Origin: Ascaphus truei
Taxonomy: Eukaryota; Chordata; Amphibia; Anura; Ascaphidae
Reading direction: 5' to 3'
DNA: 64,000 nt
Assembly (NCBI GenBank): GCA_036426205.1
Contig: CM071567.1
Span: forward strand, 294,350,592-294,414,591
The position numbers and the translations under genes are program-made. The notes beneath the pieces are model-generated. The model saw nothing but the letters and a program-made list of their open reading frames with translations, did no database searches and was not told the origin of the DNA. Below are positions 46,371 through 57,784 of this stretch, piece after piece (within the stretch, counting starts at the first letter, position 1; each line of letters opens with the position of its first letter).

Positions 46371-47114
46371 TTTTTTTTTTGTAACTTAAATTTTTATTGG
46401 TTTACAGCAATACATTCAAAGGTACATTTTGACATGATGATCCTCCTTGCATCTGAAAATATAATGATATAGATAGTAGTATATCAAGATTTTGAACTGT
46501 GGTCTAACTGGTGAGCCGAGATGGGCATCTCGACGGGGTCGCCTTCCAGAGTTAATACAACGGTGTCAGACCAACATTCTGACCGAGGGAGCCCGACGCT
46601 CGGACTCAGTTACCAGCGCACCAGCAGCCCAACCGACACACAGGAAGACACGCGAATCAGCCAAACGACGTATATACCAACAGGTAAACCACGACATAGG
46701 TAGACAAACAGATATAAAGACAAAGACCGACAGACAAACAACCATACAGACAGACAAACTGGAAGACGTACATTGAGCCAAGAGGAAATGAAAGGAAGGG
46801 AGAGAAAAGGGGTAGGGAGAGAAAAGGGGGAGGGAGGGAGGGGTGTTAGTGATCGTGGGTGTATCTCATAGCTAATACGCGGCCCTGCTAGGTTTCTAGA
46901 CACCGGGAATAATCTCTACATGGCCATATGGTGCCTGTCTATATTTTGGGCATCCGGTACAAAGCGTGTTTGTATCTCACCTCACCCAAGGAGAACGGAT
47001 CTGTTAACTATCATAGCCAAATTGATGCCCTTTCTATCCCCGGGATATCTGTCTGTGCCGACCAAGACGTCCAGACTTTTAGATAATTGTCGCCAGTGTC
47101 ATTAACCAGACTCG

Positions 47115-50000
47115 TTAACTTTTCCATCTGGCAGATAAACCAAATGCGATTCCGAATTTTGGGATGGTTGGTATGTCTGAGCTTTTCCATAATGCTGCGA
47201 TCTCACACTGCGTTGCAAGAGCAAAGTGAGCAATGAGTTTATTGTGAACTTTAGCGAGACCCGCTAGTGGTCTGTTCAGGAGAAACAGCCATGGGTCAGG
47301 GGGAATAGTGAGATCAAACAGTCTCTGTAGCCAAAGTCTAATTGTCTCCCAGAATGGGGAGATCCACGGGCAAGACCACAGCATATGGAACAGGTCTGCT
47401 GTTCCTCCACACTGGCGGGGGCACAGCAAGGAGGATCCCGGCACGAACCTGGATAATTTCAGTGGGGTAAGGTACCATCGCATCAGGACCTTATATGCGT
47501 TCTCCTTGAGGGTGGTACATATGGAACTTTTTGCTGTGGCTAGAAAGATAGCACTCCAGTCCTCGTCCTCCAGACACTCTCCGATGTCTGCTTCCCATCG
47601 TGATCTATATGAGGGTATCTCATGGGCTTGATCGCTAGTACTGATCATTTTGCTGTATAGCTTTGAGGTAAGTCCCTTTGTGTCGGTCTCTGCCAGACAG
47701 AGCTTTTCGAAGGATGTCAATGGTGGGTATGGGGCAAATTTGTTATAGAACGCCCAGACCTGGAGGTATCTAAAGAATTCTGAGTGGGGGATCTCTTTTT
47801 CTAGTCTGACGTGATCAAACGTCTTAATTTTTCTGTCATGACCTTCCAGATCTTTAATCCGATTATAACCTTTCTTTCTCCAAATTGATATATTACCGAC
47901 CGAAAGGCCCGGCACGAACTCGGAGTTATTCCACAGGGGTGACATCATAGAGCGTGTCGTTGTAAGAGAATGCCTAATTTTTGTGGCCTCCCAGATTGAC
48001 AATGAGTTGGTCATTGAGGATAGCGGCATAATAGCACCTTTTCGTGCTGTTTTGGGGAGCCAGATTAGATTATGTAATTCAATTGGTGCACAGGCTGCGC
48101 TCTCTAATTCGACCCATCTCTTATATCTCGGGTCCGACTGCCATTGCACGATTTGGCTCAACTGTGCCGCTTTGTAGTATGATAACAGGCAGGGTACCGC
48201 TAGGCCCCAAGCCAGGACCGACCTTTTCATATTGAGTTTGCTGACTCTTGGTTTTTTACCTCCCCATATAAATTTAGAGATGTCAGATTGAAGTGAGTGC
48301 AGGTCCCTCAATCTGAGTGGCACTGAGAGAGTTTGAAAGAGATACAAGATTCGGGGGAGTAAATTCATTTTGACACTATGGATTCTTCCTAACCAGGAGA
48401 TCCTTTTGGATGTCCACTTTTGTAAGTCTGATTTTAGAGTCCTGATTAGATTGGGATAATTTGCGTCGTATATATCTTTGACGTTTCTGGTGATGTGGAC
48501 ACTCAGATATTTTATAGACTTATGTTGCCAGTGAAATTTAAAGTTTAATTTTAACAATTTTTCTATGTGTCTGGGGAGATTGACATTAAGAGCCTCAGAT
48601 TTGGACTGATTGATTTTGAAGCCGGAGATTTTAGAAAACCGGCCTAGTTGGTCAAATAGGTTCGGTAGTGAAGTGAGGGGTTTCGTGATCATCAAGAGGA
48701 TGTCATCTGCATACAGGGCCGCCTTATGGGTTTGGAAGAATGCGTTTAACCCTGAGATGTCAGGGTTTCCTATGATTTGTGCCGCCAGGGGTTCACTACA
48801 GAGGGCGAATAGGAGGGGTGAAAGTGGGCAGCCCGTCTCATACCGCTCCTGATTTGGAAGGGCAGAGAGGGGGAGCCTTGGTGTACCACCCTGGCAGTGG
48901 GGTTAGAGTACAGCGATAAAATCGCTTCACTCACCCGATCCTCAAAGCCAAATGCCGCAAGCGTCTCCTTCAGGTATGGCCAGTCTATTCTATCGAAAGC
49001 CTTTTCGGCATCCAGACTTACCAGCATACTTTGAGCAGTGTCACTATTGGCCAAATCTATCAGATCTATAAATTGTCAGGTATTATCTGTGGCTTGTCGG
49101 CCCTTGATAAATCCGACCTGATCTGGATGTATAAGTCTGGGTAGAATAAGACATACTCTATTGGCCAGTAATTTAGCGTACAACTTGATATCTGTATTGA
49201 TTAGTGATATGGGCCGATAACTTTTGTAGTCTAGAGGGTCTTTCCCTGTTTTGTGAATGATTGATATAGATGCCTATAACATCTCCCTGGGGATGGGGGC
49301 TCCCGCTAAAATAGCGTTGAATACCTGGAGCAACCTCGGGGCAAGCAACTTGACAAATTTCTTGTAGTATAACCCTGAGAAGCCGTCCGGCCCCGGTGCC
49401 TTTGAAGGTTTGAGTTCCTTAATGGCCTGTGTCAACTCCTCATAAGTGAAGTCGGCGTTTAGAGAAGCTCTGTCTGACTCTGTCAATCTCACCAGATTGG
49501 AGCTAGCCAGGAAATCTCTCAATTGACTGCTCGTTTTAGGATTATGTGCCACTTTCTCTCCATTATAGAGTGTCTCATAGAAGGAGTCAAATTCATTACT
49601 ATCTTCTGGGGGTTGGAAGTAGGGGTACCAGATTTTAAGCGTAAAGCTTGGATGTTATATTTATTTTGCCTGTCTTTCAGCATGCGGGCCAGCATCGTAT
49701 CCGGCCTGTTTGCCTTTTCGTAAAATTTCCTCTTAGACCAACTCAGTGAATTATCAGCCCTGAAGGTCAATATCATGTTTAATTCAATTTTAGTGTCTTT
49801 TATCTCTTGTAGGGTTTGCGGATCTAGGTTCTTTTTGTGCCTGGAGGAGAGAGCCTGCAATTTAGCTTGTAGCGTGACAATTTTTGCCTCTCTCTCTTTT
49901 TTTCGTCTAGCTGTGATATTTATGAGGGTACCTCGGAGAGTCGCTTTATGCGCTGCCCAGAGGACCAGATGTGAGGAGACAGATCCGGCATTTATCTTAA
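47115..50000 (-). pseudogene. L1 ORF2 (reverse transcriptase) pseudogene, endonuclease missing
   Basis: Pieces in order: linker (LVLWAAHKATLRGTLI, then a Lys/Arg-rich helical stretch, 49519-50000); RT finger (LKPSKAPGPDGFSGLYYKKF, 49274-49552); [19 protein letters not shown] and [12 protein letters not shown] (49080-49250); LVSLDAEKAFDRIDWPYL (48960-49054); and catalytic YADD at 48702-48713. After that, a 526-codon frame (47115-48695) carries the thumb and C-terminal region with LCPRQCGGTADLFHMLWSCPWI, the L1 Cys-rich motif. Breaks: a stop near 49277, another near 49077, and a frameshift near 48840-48860. The apurinic-type endonuclease expected upstream is absent. Confidence 0.88.
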
Positions 50001-50132
50001 AGGGTAACTCCAAACAGGGATAAGTATTAAAATAGAAGTTTAATGGTCAATGGTAGGAAAGCACCATTGTCTTTTTTTGTAACTGACCATTAAACTTCTA
50101 TTTTAATACTTATCCCTGTTTGGAGTTACCCT
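50001..50132. repeat. Long perfect hairpin (49-bp stem, 34-nt loop) inside the L1
   Basis: 50001-50049 is the exact reverse complement of 50084-50132. The loop itself can form a small stem (AATGGT/ACCATT). The inner stem resembles the 19.35-kb hairpin. It lies exactly where L1 ORF2 coding similarity stops, so it marks an insertion or rearrangement junction. Confidence 0.9.
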
Positions 50133-51199
50133 CATTTTTTGGCGATCTACTAGCTGGAAGCTGCTGGGAAACGCTGCTGTGCTCCTCTTCACCCCTTGCT
50201 GCTTGTGTTTACCTCCAGAGGACAGCACGCTGGAATTGATCCATCAACCGAGGAAAGGAAAACCATAAAGGAAGGTAAAGGGCTATAGCCCATCATACTT
50301 TTACCATCCATTGCTGGACTGACTTTAGTTATTCCCCAGGGTTGAGTATACTACTATCAGGAGACCTATTTTGGGGTACCCGCGTTGGGACCACCAGGCC
50401 TCTACTTTCTCACCCTGGGATGTTATGCATTATACTCTATGTCCTTGAATTTGGATCTACTACGGAAAATGGAATCATGTTATAATTAATGAGCCACTCA
50501 TGGTGATGCACCAATACATTGTCTATCTATGAATAAGGGATCTCCCCTGCCTGCTGGGTCCTGGCCTCCCTTTGACTTGCTTGCGATCCCTGCGCTGTAG
50601 GGATCGAAGCGGAGAACACATGCCCACCGATCAGGGAACTGTCCCGCCAGCGCATCTCCTTTAAACAGACAATAAATAAATAACAGTGTAACATAACTTT
50701 AGCAACAAAAAACTGTAGATCACATTACATCTACCTAACTATCTTCTCCCATATCTCCCCCACTCCCCAGTCCCCCTGGTTGTGCCCTCTACGTGGATGG
50801 CGGGTGTAGGGAGCCCCGTGCCCCCATGTAGGTTCCTATTGCGTGGTCCACTCAGCTCCAATTATGACCATTCGTGAAGGCGGGAGGATCAGAGTTATGT
50901 CTACCTAGCCTTTTCTATCATCTCATACGTGAGTGTCTGCCTCCTATGTGGCGGGGTGTTGGCCTCCTCCCTGTTAGTTGTTTCTGTGCTTTAAAGTGTG
51001 GTCGATTAACATTTATTCAGGTTAACAGGTGGTAGCTAAGATGGTGGTGGAGCTACTGGTGCCCGTGAAGCTGACGCTAACTGGTCATATATAGACCTAT
51101 CTCTCTGTGGTACTATATGTTTAAGTGTGGGGTCAAGTAAGAGGCAGCAACCGAGTTTCTACAGCTACTGAGTCCCTAACTATAGGGTGGCCCGGGTAT
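50133..51199. other. Unrecognised insert within the L1
   Basis: Replaces the endonuclease region. No L1 coding similarity is seen on either strand. It contains an inverted pair (TGCGATCCCTGCGC, GTAGGGATCGAAG near 50588-50612) and AAGATGGTGGTGGAGC (51036-51051). Source unknown. Confidence 0.35.
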
Positions 51200-52123
51200 G
51201 AACATATATTTTTTTTTTTTTTCCCTTCCTCCGCTTTGTATCCCGCTCACTTGACTCCCCTCCTGCCTCCCACTCCTGCCCCCCTGCCAACATGGCCCCT
51301 GGACGAGACCCTGTTCCCGGTGTGTCGCTCTGCGTGCTCGGCCGCTGAGTCTCGCCGGCCCGACGAAGTATTTTTACTCCAGGTGAGGTTTTTTTGGGCT
51401 GTCGCGGCTTTGCTGCCACCATCTTTGGTTTCAGAGGCGGGCGTCTCGGGGGAAGGCATGTGTAAAGTTCACCTGAACACCGGTAGGAGAGCACAGCTCC
51501 TTGGAACCGCTGCCCCGGCTACCTGCACACAGAGCCTCCGGTCCCGTTGCTCCTCGACCCGCTGCAGCCACACACAGTGGGGGGATATAGACACAATAAG
51601 GGGGTTATAGGTATATAGTGGCGAGTATACACATAGAGCAGCCATAAGCAGATAACCCCATCCCCCCAGCACGGCCCCAGCGAAGGCCGCGAGGTGAAAC
51701 CAGGGGACAGGAGGCTCCAGGGACCGTCTGCGTGGTGAGAGCGAGGGACCGGTGGCTCGGTGCGGTGAGAGCAGGGGACAGGCAGCAACAGCGCCGGGGG
51801 ATGACGCGGCCGGGACCCTCGGCGCATGTGTTTTGTTCCCAGTCTCGCGAGAGGCAGGCGGGCGACCGCAAGAGCTAGTGACGTCACCCGCTCAGCCCGC
51901 GCAGAGCAGGTCTGTTCCCGCGCGCCTCGAGGAAGGAGCAGGAGAAGATGGCCACTCTGCAGAAAACGTAAGTAGACCTGCGGGGGCTAGTATGTCTCTT
52001 GGTCCTTGCAGGGGGGTCGATGGGGGCCACCGGAGGATCTCCTCTTGGCTAGGGCTTCCCATAGGGTCTAGCTGGGGTGTTGGGGGAGGATGTAGCAGTC
52101 TATTGGTAACGTAGATGGGGAGT
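51200..52123. promoter_or_regulatory. CpG-rich promoter-like block with possible second L1 5' end
   Basis: CpG-dense. 51843-51852 is TCTCGCGAGA, a known core-promoter palindrome. 51879-51887 is TGACGTCAC (CRE). 51943-51953 contains AAGATGGCC (YY1-type), which is also a Kozak-like ATG (51948) followed after 20 nt by GTAAGT (51968-51973), a consensus donor. On the minus strand, a frame from about 51425 (MVAAKPRQPKKTSPGVKIL) resembles the basic N-terminus of an L1 ORF1. So this may be the 5' UTR and ORF1 start of a second L1, or a CpG-island promoter captured in the element. Confidence 0.45.
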
Positions 52124-53100
52124 CTATGTGGAGCTCGGCGATACCACTTCAGCCCTGGCTTCAGATCGTGAGCTCCCAGCTGCGTGCCACGAGGTTGAGG
52201 GGACGCCATCTTCGGCAGCTACAAGGTGAGGGGGACTTTGCGGGGAGCCAAGAACCCTACGGAGGAATCCCTCTCCATCCTCCGCATGTTTCAGAGTGTG
52301 TGCAACCCCATTTTTCAGTACTAGGACTGCACATGGGAACAACCACCTGTAGCGCACCTCTTTGTCCCGGAGAGCTCTAGTTATGGGGGCCATTGCCTTC
52401 CTTTTTGCCAGGGTAGGGACAAATCTTGGTAGACTTGGAATTTAAAACGTTCAAATTCCACTGTTTTCAACTCCCTGGCAATGCAGCATGCTTGTTCTTT
52501 CGTCCGGTAGCAGTGGAACCGCATTACGATGTCTCTGGGGGGTTCCCCCTGCTGGGGTCTTCCTCTGAGTGCCCTATGGCATCTGTCTAGCATTAAGTCT
52601 CTTTCCGTCAGATCTGGGAGCAGATGCTCCAGCCATTTAGTGGCGAAGTCCTCAGGATCCGTGACAGATTCCGGCACCCCTCGCAGGCGGACGTTGCAGC
52701 GTCGGTCGCGGTTCTCCCCATCCTCGATCTTGTCCTCCAGGGCTCTGACTTGGTATTTGAGAGTGGACACTTGTGTTTGTGTGTGGGTTAGGGCGCAGGT
52801 GGTCTCCCCTGCCTTATATTCTAAGGTATCGGTACGCTCCCCCAGGGCATCCACATCTTTTCTAAGTGCCCAGAGCTCTGACTTGAAGAACTTTTTCATG
52901 GAGGAGCAGAACTCCTTCATGTCTTTCCACCACATCACTGCCATGTCATCCTGCTCCTCTGCAGGGGTGTCCATATCGGGGTCCGCTGCTGGCAGTTGCA
53001 CAGGGGAGTCGGGAGTCCCGGGCCTTAGCTGTATCTTTGCTTCTAAAATATGTTGATACTGGCTGGGTTTTTCTGCGCACCGTTTTGGTAGAAGCCATCC
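52124..53100 (-). pseudogene. L1 ORF1 (RNA-binding chaperone-like) pseudogene
   Basis: The likely start is the ATG at about 53098 (MASTKTVRRKTQPVSTYFRS, in a shifted frame). The long frame 52381-53169 holds a coiled coil (MKKFFKSELWALRKDVDALG through VSTLKYQVRALEDKIEDGE), then the RRM-like domain (RRCNVRLRGVPESV...LLPDLTERDLMLDRCHRALR) and IVMRFHCYRTKEQ. A frameshift near 52385 moves the C-terminal domain to another frame (MAPITRALRDKEVRYRWLFPC and AHTLKHAEDGEGFLRRVLG, 52240-52393). This is the standard L1 ORF1p order. At least two frameshifts make it non-functional. Confidence 0.85.
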
Positions 53101-53242
53101 CTGCAGGTTGATGTAGGTTGCGCTTATCTTTATTAAGGTATCTATATCGTTTTGATTGTTATTTCTCACTATAATGCGCCGGGGGGAATGGAGATCTCAC
53201 TCTAAGCTGCCATTCACCATTGGGGGGGCGTGGTCTCCTCTC

Positions 53243-53256
53243 AGTTGCATATAACT
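53243..53256. repeat. L1 target-site duplication, right
   Basis: AGTTGCATATAACT, identical to 46357-46370, immediately beyond the L1 5' end (minus strand GAGAGGAGACCACGCC). Confidence 0.9.
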
Positions 53257-53949
53257 CTAAAGGCTTTATTTAATTTTACAAGAGCACCATGTCATTCTCT
53301 TGTTCTGTGCTTTTATAAAAATATATATTTTCTCTCGCCGTAGTATTTTTATATTGGCACCACACAGGCATATGCAAATGGGGAAGCAAAACACGGTGAT
53401 CTCCTTTATCATAATCTCGATAAAAAAAGAGCACAATATATCCACCTTTAATATTACTTTCAGATGTAATTATTTCATCCTTTCCACGTTATCTAATTCA
53501 ACCACAATACTTGAGCCTCTCTAGTGTGATGTGGCAGATTCAGTATTAAGATATAGGGCCATGTTTCCTAAGCAGGGTTACTCCATAGGACACCTTCCAG
53601 CATGGTGTAGTAAATATGGCCCTGGGATGTAAGGTGTCTTCCAGCACGGAATGTGTCTGATGTAGTAACACCACTTAGTAAATATAGCTCTTTATGGTCT
53701 CATGCAGTAGAAGTCCTTAGTAAATATTGCCCTTAATATATATATTAAGACTTTAACAATTTAGAACATTCAAATCCAAAGTGCACCTGTAGAACTCAAA
53801 CACTTTGTCATTAAATGGTTGTTTAACTATATGTTTCCATAACTACAAATTATAACAGTAATGTTCAATACACAGGGGTGCCAATGTAATTATTATTCCC
53901 GCAGTCCCCCCTACTTATTTATTTATTTATAAAATGGTTTACCAGGAAG
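53257..53949. other. No gene; one short foldback MITE
   Basis: 53556-53622 has inverted ends GGGCCATGTTTCCTAAG and (minus strand) GGGCCATATTTACTACA, a short MITE. Related TAGTAAATATxGCC ends recur at 53685-53735. The rest is AT-rich and unrecognised. Confidence 0.5.
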
Positions 53950-54600
53950 TAAGAACAAATAAAGTGATGCTGCACACCTCAAAAATAGAAAAAACATACA
54001 ATTACCGGTGCTCCAGTGTTTGCACGAAAGCCTGCAATCAGTCCAAGACAGATGAATGAAGGAACAAAGGGCACTGCGGATTTGAGCAAAATAAGCTCAT
54101 TTATTGAGCCAACACGACGTTTCGACCTAAGTGGTCTTTTTCAAGTGACAATGGCATAAATACATTCCACAATAGTAACATATAAATAGTGCCCCAAATC
54201 CCCACAATGCAGCCTGTCCAATTAGTGTAGATGAAGTTCATATGCTGAGACAGTCCCTTTAGCCAATCTCCAATCTGTGCTCCTTTACACCAGCTGTTGG
54301 TGCTCCACGTTAGATTCTGGTGTTCACATCCTCCTTGCTCCTGTGTAATCCGGCATCCATCTTGATGACGTCATCACTCCTCGTTTCTGGCGTTTGGAAC
54401 GCATCCTGGTCCGACAAGCAGCTCCAGACTGAGAAACTTCTCGGCAGAGCGTACTGCTTTCCCGTGCCTGCCCTCCTTTGAATCCTCCTTGCCCCCTCTC
54501 CCCGTGTCATACCGTGACGCGGTGAGAAGGGAAAGCAGTGAGTGGTCTGCCCACCTAACAGATAAGGAGGGGGGTGAGAGGGGGTCCTAGTCCCCATGTA
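53950..54600 (-). mobile_element. Hammerhead-type interspersed repeat
   Basis: AAATAAAGTGATGCTGCACA at the left, then CTCATTTATTGAGCC next to the core, with the CpG-rich part to the right (54350-54560). Same layout as the other copies. The 97-codon minus frame has no domain. Right boundary uncertain. Confidence 0.4.
54113..54147 (-). ncRNA. Hammerhead-like core with intact stem II and GAAAC
   Basis: Minus strand: CTTGAAAAA, GACC/GGTC stem II (rc of 54124-54136), GAAAC (rc of 54119-54123), GTCGTG. The CUGAUGA box is lost (CTTGAAA), so it is inactive by inspection. Confidence 0.45.
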
Positions 54601-54654
54601 CACAAGCTCAAATTGTGTTTCTTAATCTTAAAGCAACAGTCCAAGCTGCCGTTT

Positions 54655-55085
54655 TGTTAAATTTTATTTCCCCCCCTTTAATATGTGCATCAATACAATC
54701 CACACAATGATAAGTAATTAGCTAAGTTGCCAATCAATCTGTTCTCCTGTGATTGATCTGTGAAGATTCGTGCCGCGGTTCACTAAATGGTTGTCAGTGC
54801 AGCAGGAGGACCAAAGATGCAAAGTTCAGTGTGGAAGATCATGTGACCGGGCAGTCGCTAAATAAAATTGGTGCAGTGCTAGAGAGATGGCAGGGCTCAA
54901 AAAGGGTTGTGCCAGAGCCTGTTTCAGAAGAGGAAGGGGATGTGACTTTGTAAATGGTTGCTATAGTAACAAAAATGCTTGTTACATTATAATACATTAA
55001 AAATGTCCTTCAGAGTTCTTTAAAAACATAGTACAGAACTGATTTGTTTAAAAATAAGAATACACATATAAGATATTGCTTGGTC
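54655..55085 (+). repeat. Dispersed repeat, copy 2 (see 19510-19940)
   Basis: Same order of blocks as the 19.5-kb copy with small indels. Confidence 0.8.
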
Positions 55086-56539
55086 TGCAGCTTTAATCTT
55101 AAATATCAGTATTACAGTCACTCAACCAAAATACAAGCTATTGTGTACAGTATGTGAGTGCATATTGAATAGCACTTTATATTTTATTCTAGCCAGTGAT
55201 GGTGAGAAACAGGAGTAATATTTTTTATATCAACCGTTTTGATGTGGTTAATGCCACTGAATTCAGTAATGTCATTCTTCATCAATACTATGAATAGATT
55301 AGCTTTCCTAGCTATGTTCGAACAACCTCAAGGCTTTTATTCCATAGTACGACGTGTAACATTTACATTTTGCACGCACTTGCTAAATTGAACTTTACAT
55401 CTTTTTATTGAACATCATTCACCTGCACTAAGGGATTTACTGCAAAGTAGCAACCAAACATAGCATGCTGCTTTTTTTTTATCACAATAATATTTATTAG
55501 TTGAGATGATGTATGTCTCTCCCAAACATTCACATGGAAAGTGAAGAATTGTGATTAATATTGATTTTTTCCCTCCCATTGGGGAAACTGAAATCAAATA
55601 TGGTTACCTGCTCATTTATGAAACAGATTTATTCTGTTGACTTGGAAGCTTGTTTGAAAAATAATTGAATTTCTGTTACCTAATGGAAAGTGACAGTTAA
55701 CAGTATTTATTTTCCATTTGTGCCTCTACAGATAGCATAACACAGTTTTGATTTGTAGTTAGCTGTGGAATTTCAGATTGTTCTGTCTTGGTAATTGAAG
55801 AGATGGAAGTTAGATGGAGTAACACAATCATGTTTTGGTATTTACACAGCCAGTAAATGCAGCATTAGTTAAGCAAACATCACATATCCTTCTTTATTTT
55901 TTTTCTTGGTAATTGTTCATTTAGAAATTAGTCTTTTGAACTAGATTTTGACAAGTCCCCCTCCATTGCTTCTTACATGAATGATATACTTGTTTTTTTT
56001 CCAACTGATTTCCATTAAAAAATGTCTTCAATGCCCACTGTCCAAAAATGATTATAGTATTTAAGCATCACTGCTTTTTAATATAATGTTTTTTATATCT
56101 TCACACAAATTTCTGTCTCTATAACTTTACAAATGCACTTTTCAAAGCTGAGCCCAAATGTGATTTTCCTTATTGCCTCATGCTCTTCAAGTGAATACAT
56201 ATATTTAGACAATGAAGTAACATACAGATTCTCCTTCAATAATTAAATTATACATTTTTCCCCCCAATAAATATGTATGGGCCTTGTTCGCCAAAGTCTA
56301 TACAAGTGAATGTATAAGTTGTGAAGATAAACACCATCTATCATGCCTTCCAAACCCAAAATAACTGACTATATTGTTAAGCATTAAAATACCTACAGTA
56401 AGCACAGTATAAGCAGGGACATTATAGTGCCATATCAATGAAATAAATGTACATTTACTACATTCTAGAGTTAAAGATACCCCAATAATACCTAGGGTGC
56501 TTGGGCACCAATGCCCTCGAGTCCAGCAAACAACCCTTG
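55086..56539. other. No gene recognised
   Basis: AT-rich DNA with scattered T-runs; nothing supported. Confidence 0.5.
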
Positions 56540-57500
56540 CCAATGTGTGTGTAGCCAGGTCCCCATCTGGTCTGCCCTCGGGTCCCCCTTACTTTCGCTA
56601 GCATTGCGGGAGGTGTTGCGGCAGTAGGGAAGGTGACCGGATCGCCGGAGGCTCCCGGTGGCTCCCTTTGCAGGGCACCGCCATGTTGTTTGTGCGAGCC
56701 CATGCGCAGATGGTTCGCGCATGCACATAAGGATCGGCGTTGCACAGCGACCATCTTGCTCCACCTCGTGCATGTGCAGGAGCTAGTGCAGCGGCAGCGA
56801 TTCCATCTAAAGCTACGCGAGGGAACTACAACTCCCAGCAGCCTCACGGGCTGTTAGTTAGGTGACGCGCATCAGCCAAAAGGGGTGCTAGGATCTCGGG
56901 AGTGAGAGAGATACATTTGGCATGCTTGGAGGGACCACGTCAGTCGGAGAAGGGAGCCAGACTATTAGGTAGTGTCTCAGGAGCCTGTGGCTCTGAGGCT
57001 AGGCGTAGGTTGTTCTCTTAGGCCCCAGATAGGCCCCCTCTCACATGTAGTTTGTGGTTGCTTCAGGGAAGGCCCCTTAGATAGGGACGCTTTCCCTTTT
57101 TACTGTTTAGTGTCAGGGACACAGTGAAGATGCTGCACAATAAATCACGGCCTGTGGTCTTGGACCAGACCACCTACATCGTAAGAGACTCTTTATGGTG
57201 ATACCATCCCACGAGAATTCACCCCACATGGAGGCGGATTGCCATCGTGGATGACGACATCGCTGGATCAGCGGATCCTCCTTGCTAAGTCGGCCGCACT
57301 GAGTACTGGAGTACTCAGCAGGTAACAAAGTGCACCAACAACTCACGTGGTAGCGCTACCCCCTACACTTTTGGGTGGGCCCGGACATTGGGGAAAAGGA
57401 CATCAGGGTATTGGTGCCTAGCACCCAATGTACTTTGGGGACACTCATTGGTGGTACTGAATTGGGGTTGTTATACTGTGTGGTACAGGGTACTGTTTAT
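56540..57500 (+). mobile_element. LTR, same family as 20.1 and 41.5 kb
   Basis: CpG-rich left half with GGTGACCGGATCGCCGGAGG (shared with 20265-20288), then ACTACAACTCCCAG, and further AGAGACTCTTTATGGTGATA and ACTCAGCAGGTAACAAAGTG as in the other copies. The right end runs into an L2 tail, and clean TG/CA termini are not seen. Overlapping frames at 56458-56847 carry no domain. Confidence 0.6.
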
Positions 57501-57537
57501 GGTGTATTGTATTGTATTGTATATCTTTATTTATATA
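57501..57537 (-). mobile_element. L2 LINE 3' terminus (left piece)
   Basis: GTATTGTATATCTTTATTTATA on the plus strand is the L2-type end (minus: TATAAATAAAGATATACAATAC), matching 25456-25480. It is interrupted by the Tigger-like element and resumes at 63702. Confidence 0.7.
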
Positions 57538-57784
57538 CAGGCATACCCCGCTTTAACATACGCAATGGGACCGGAGCATGTATGTAAAGTGAAAATGTAC
57601 TTAAAGTGAAGCACTGCCTTTTTTCCACTTTACAATGCATGTACTGTACTGCAATCGTCATATATGTGCATAACTGATGTAAATAATGCATTTGTAACCA
57701 AAATAAATACAGTAGGCTTTATTCAAATAAAATGAATGGGAGCAGCAAGGAGGTGAGAGGCGCGCACGCGGGTCAGTACTGTAT

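Larger units (their letters stand above)
45612..46990. repeat. Right arm of giant inverted duplication
   Basis: Reverse complement of 44003-45340. It runs from the octamer repeat through (TATG)n, the GC-rich element, (TATG)n and CA repeats, host flank, the 14-bp L1 target-site duplication and about 620 bp of the 3' part of the minus-strand L1. The outer end (CTCACCCAAG, 46981-46990) lies inside the L1, so the duplication postdates the L1 insertion. Confidence 0.95.
46371..53242 (-). mobile_element. L1-clade LINE, near full span, decayed and composite
   Basis: A minus-strand L1 bounded by a perfect 14-bp duplication. Reading order on the minus strand: short 5' UTR (53242 to about 53100), ORF1 (to 52124), an anomalous 2-kb block (52123-50133) without recognisable endonuclease, a 49-bp-stem hairpin (50001-50132), ORF2 from the pre-RT linker to its C-terminus (50000-47115), a 3' UTR of about 740 bp, and poly(A) (46371-46380). 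Its 3' part is duplicated in inverted orientation at 44003-44607. Confidence 0.85.
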
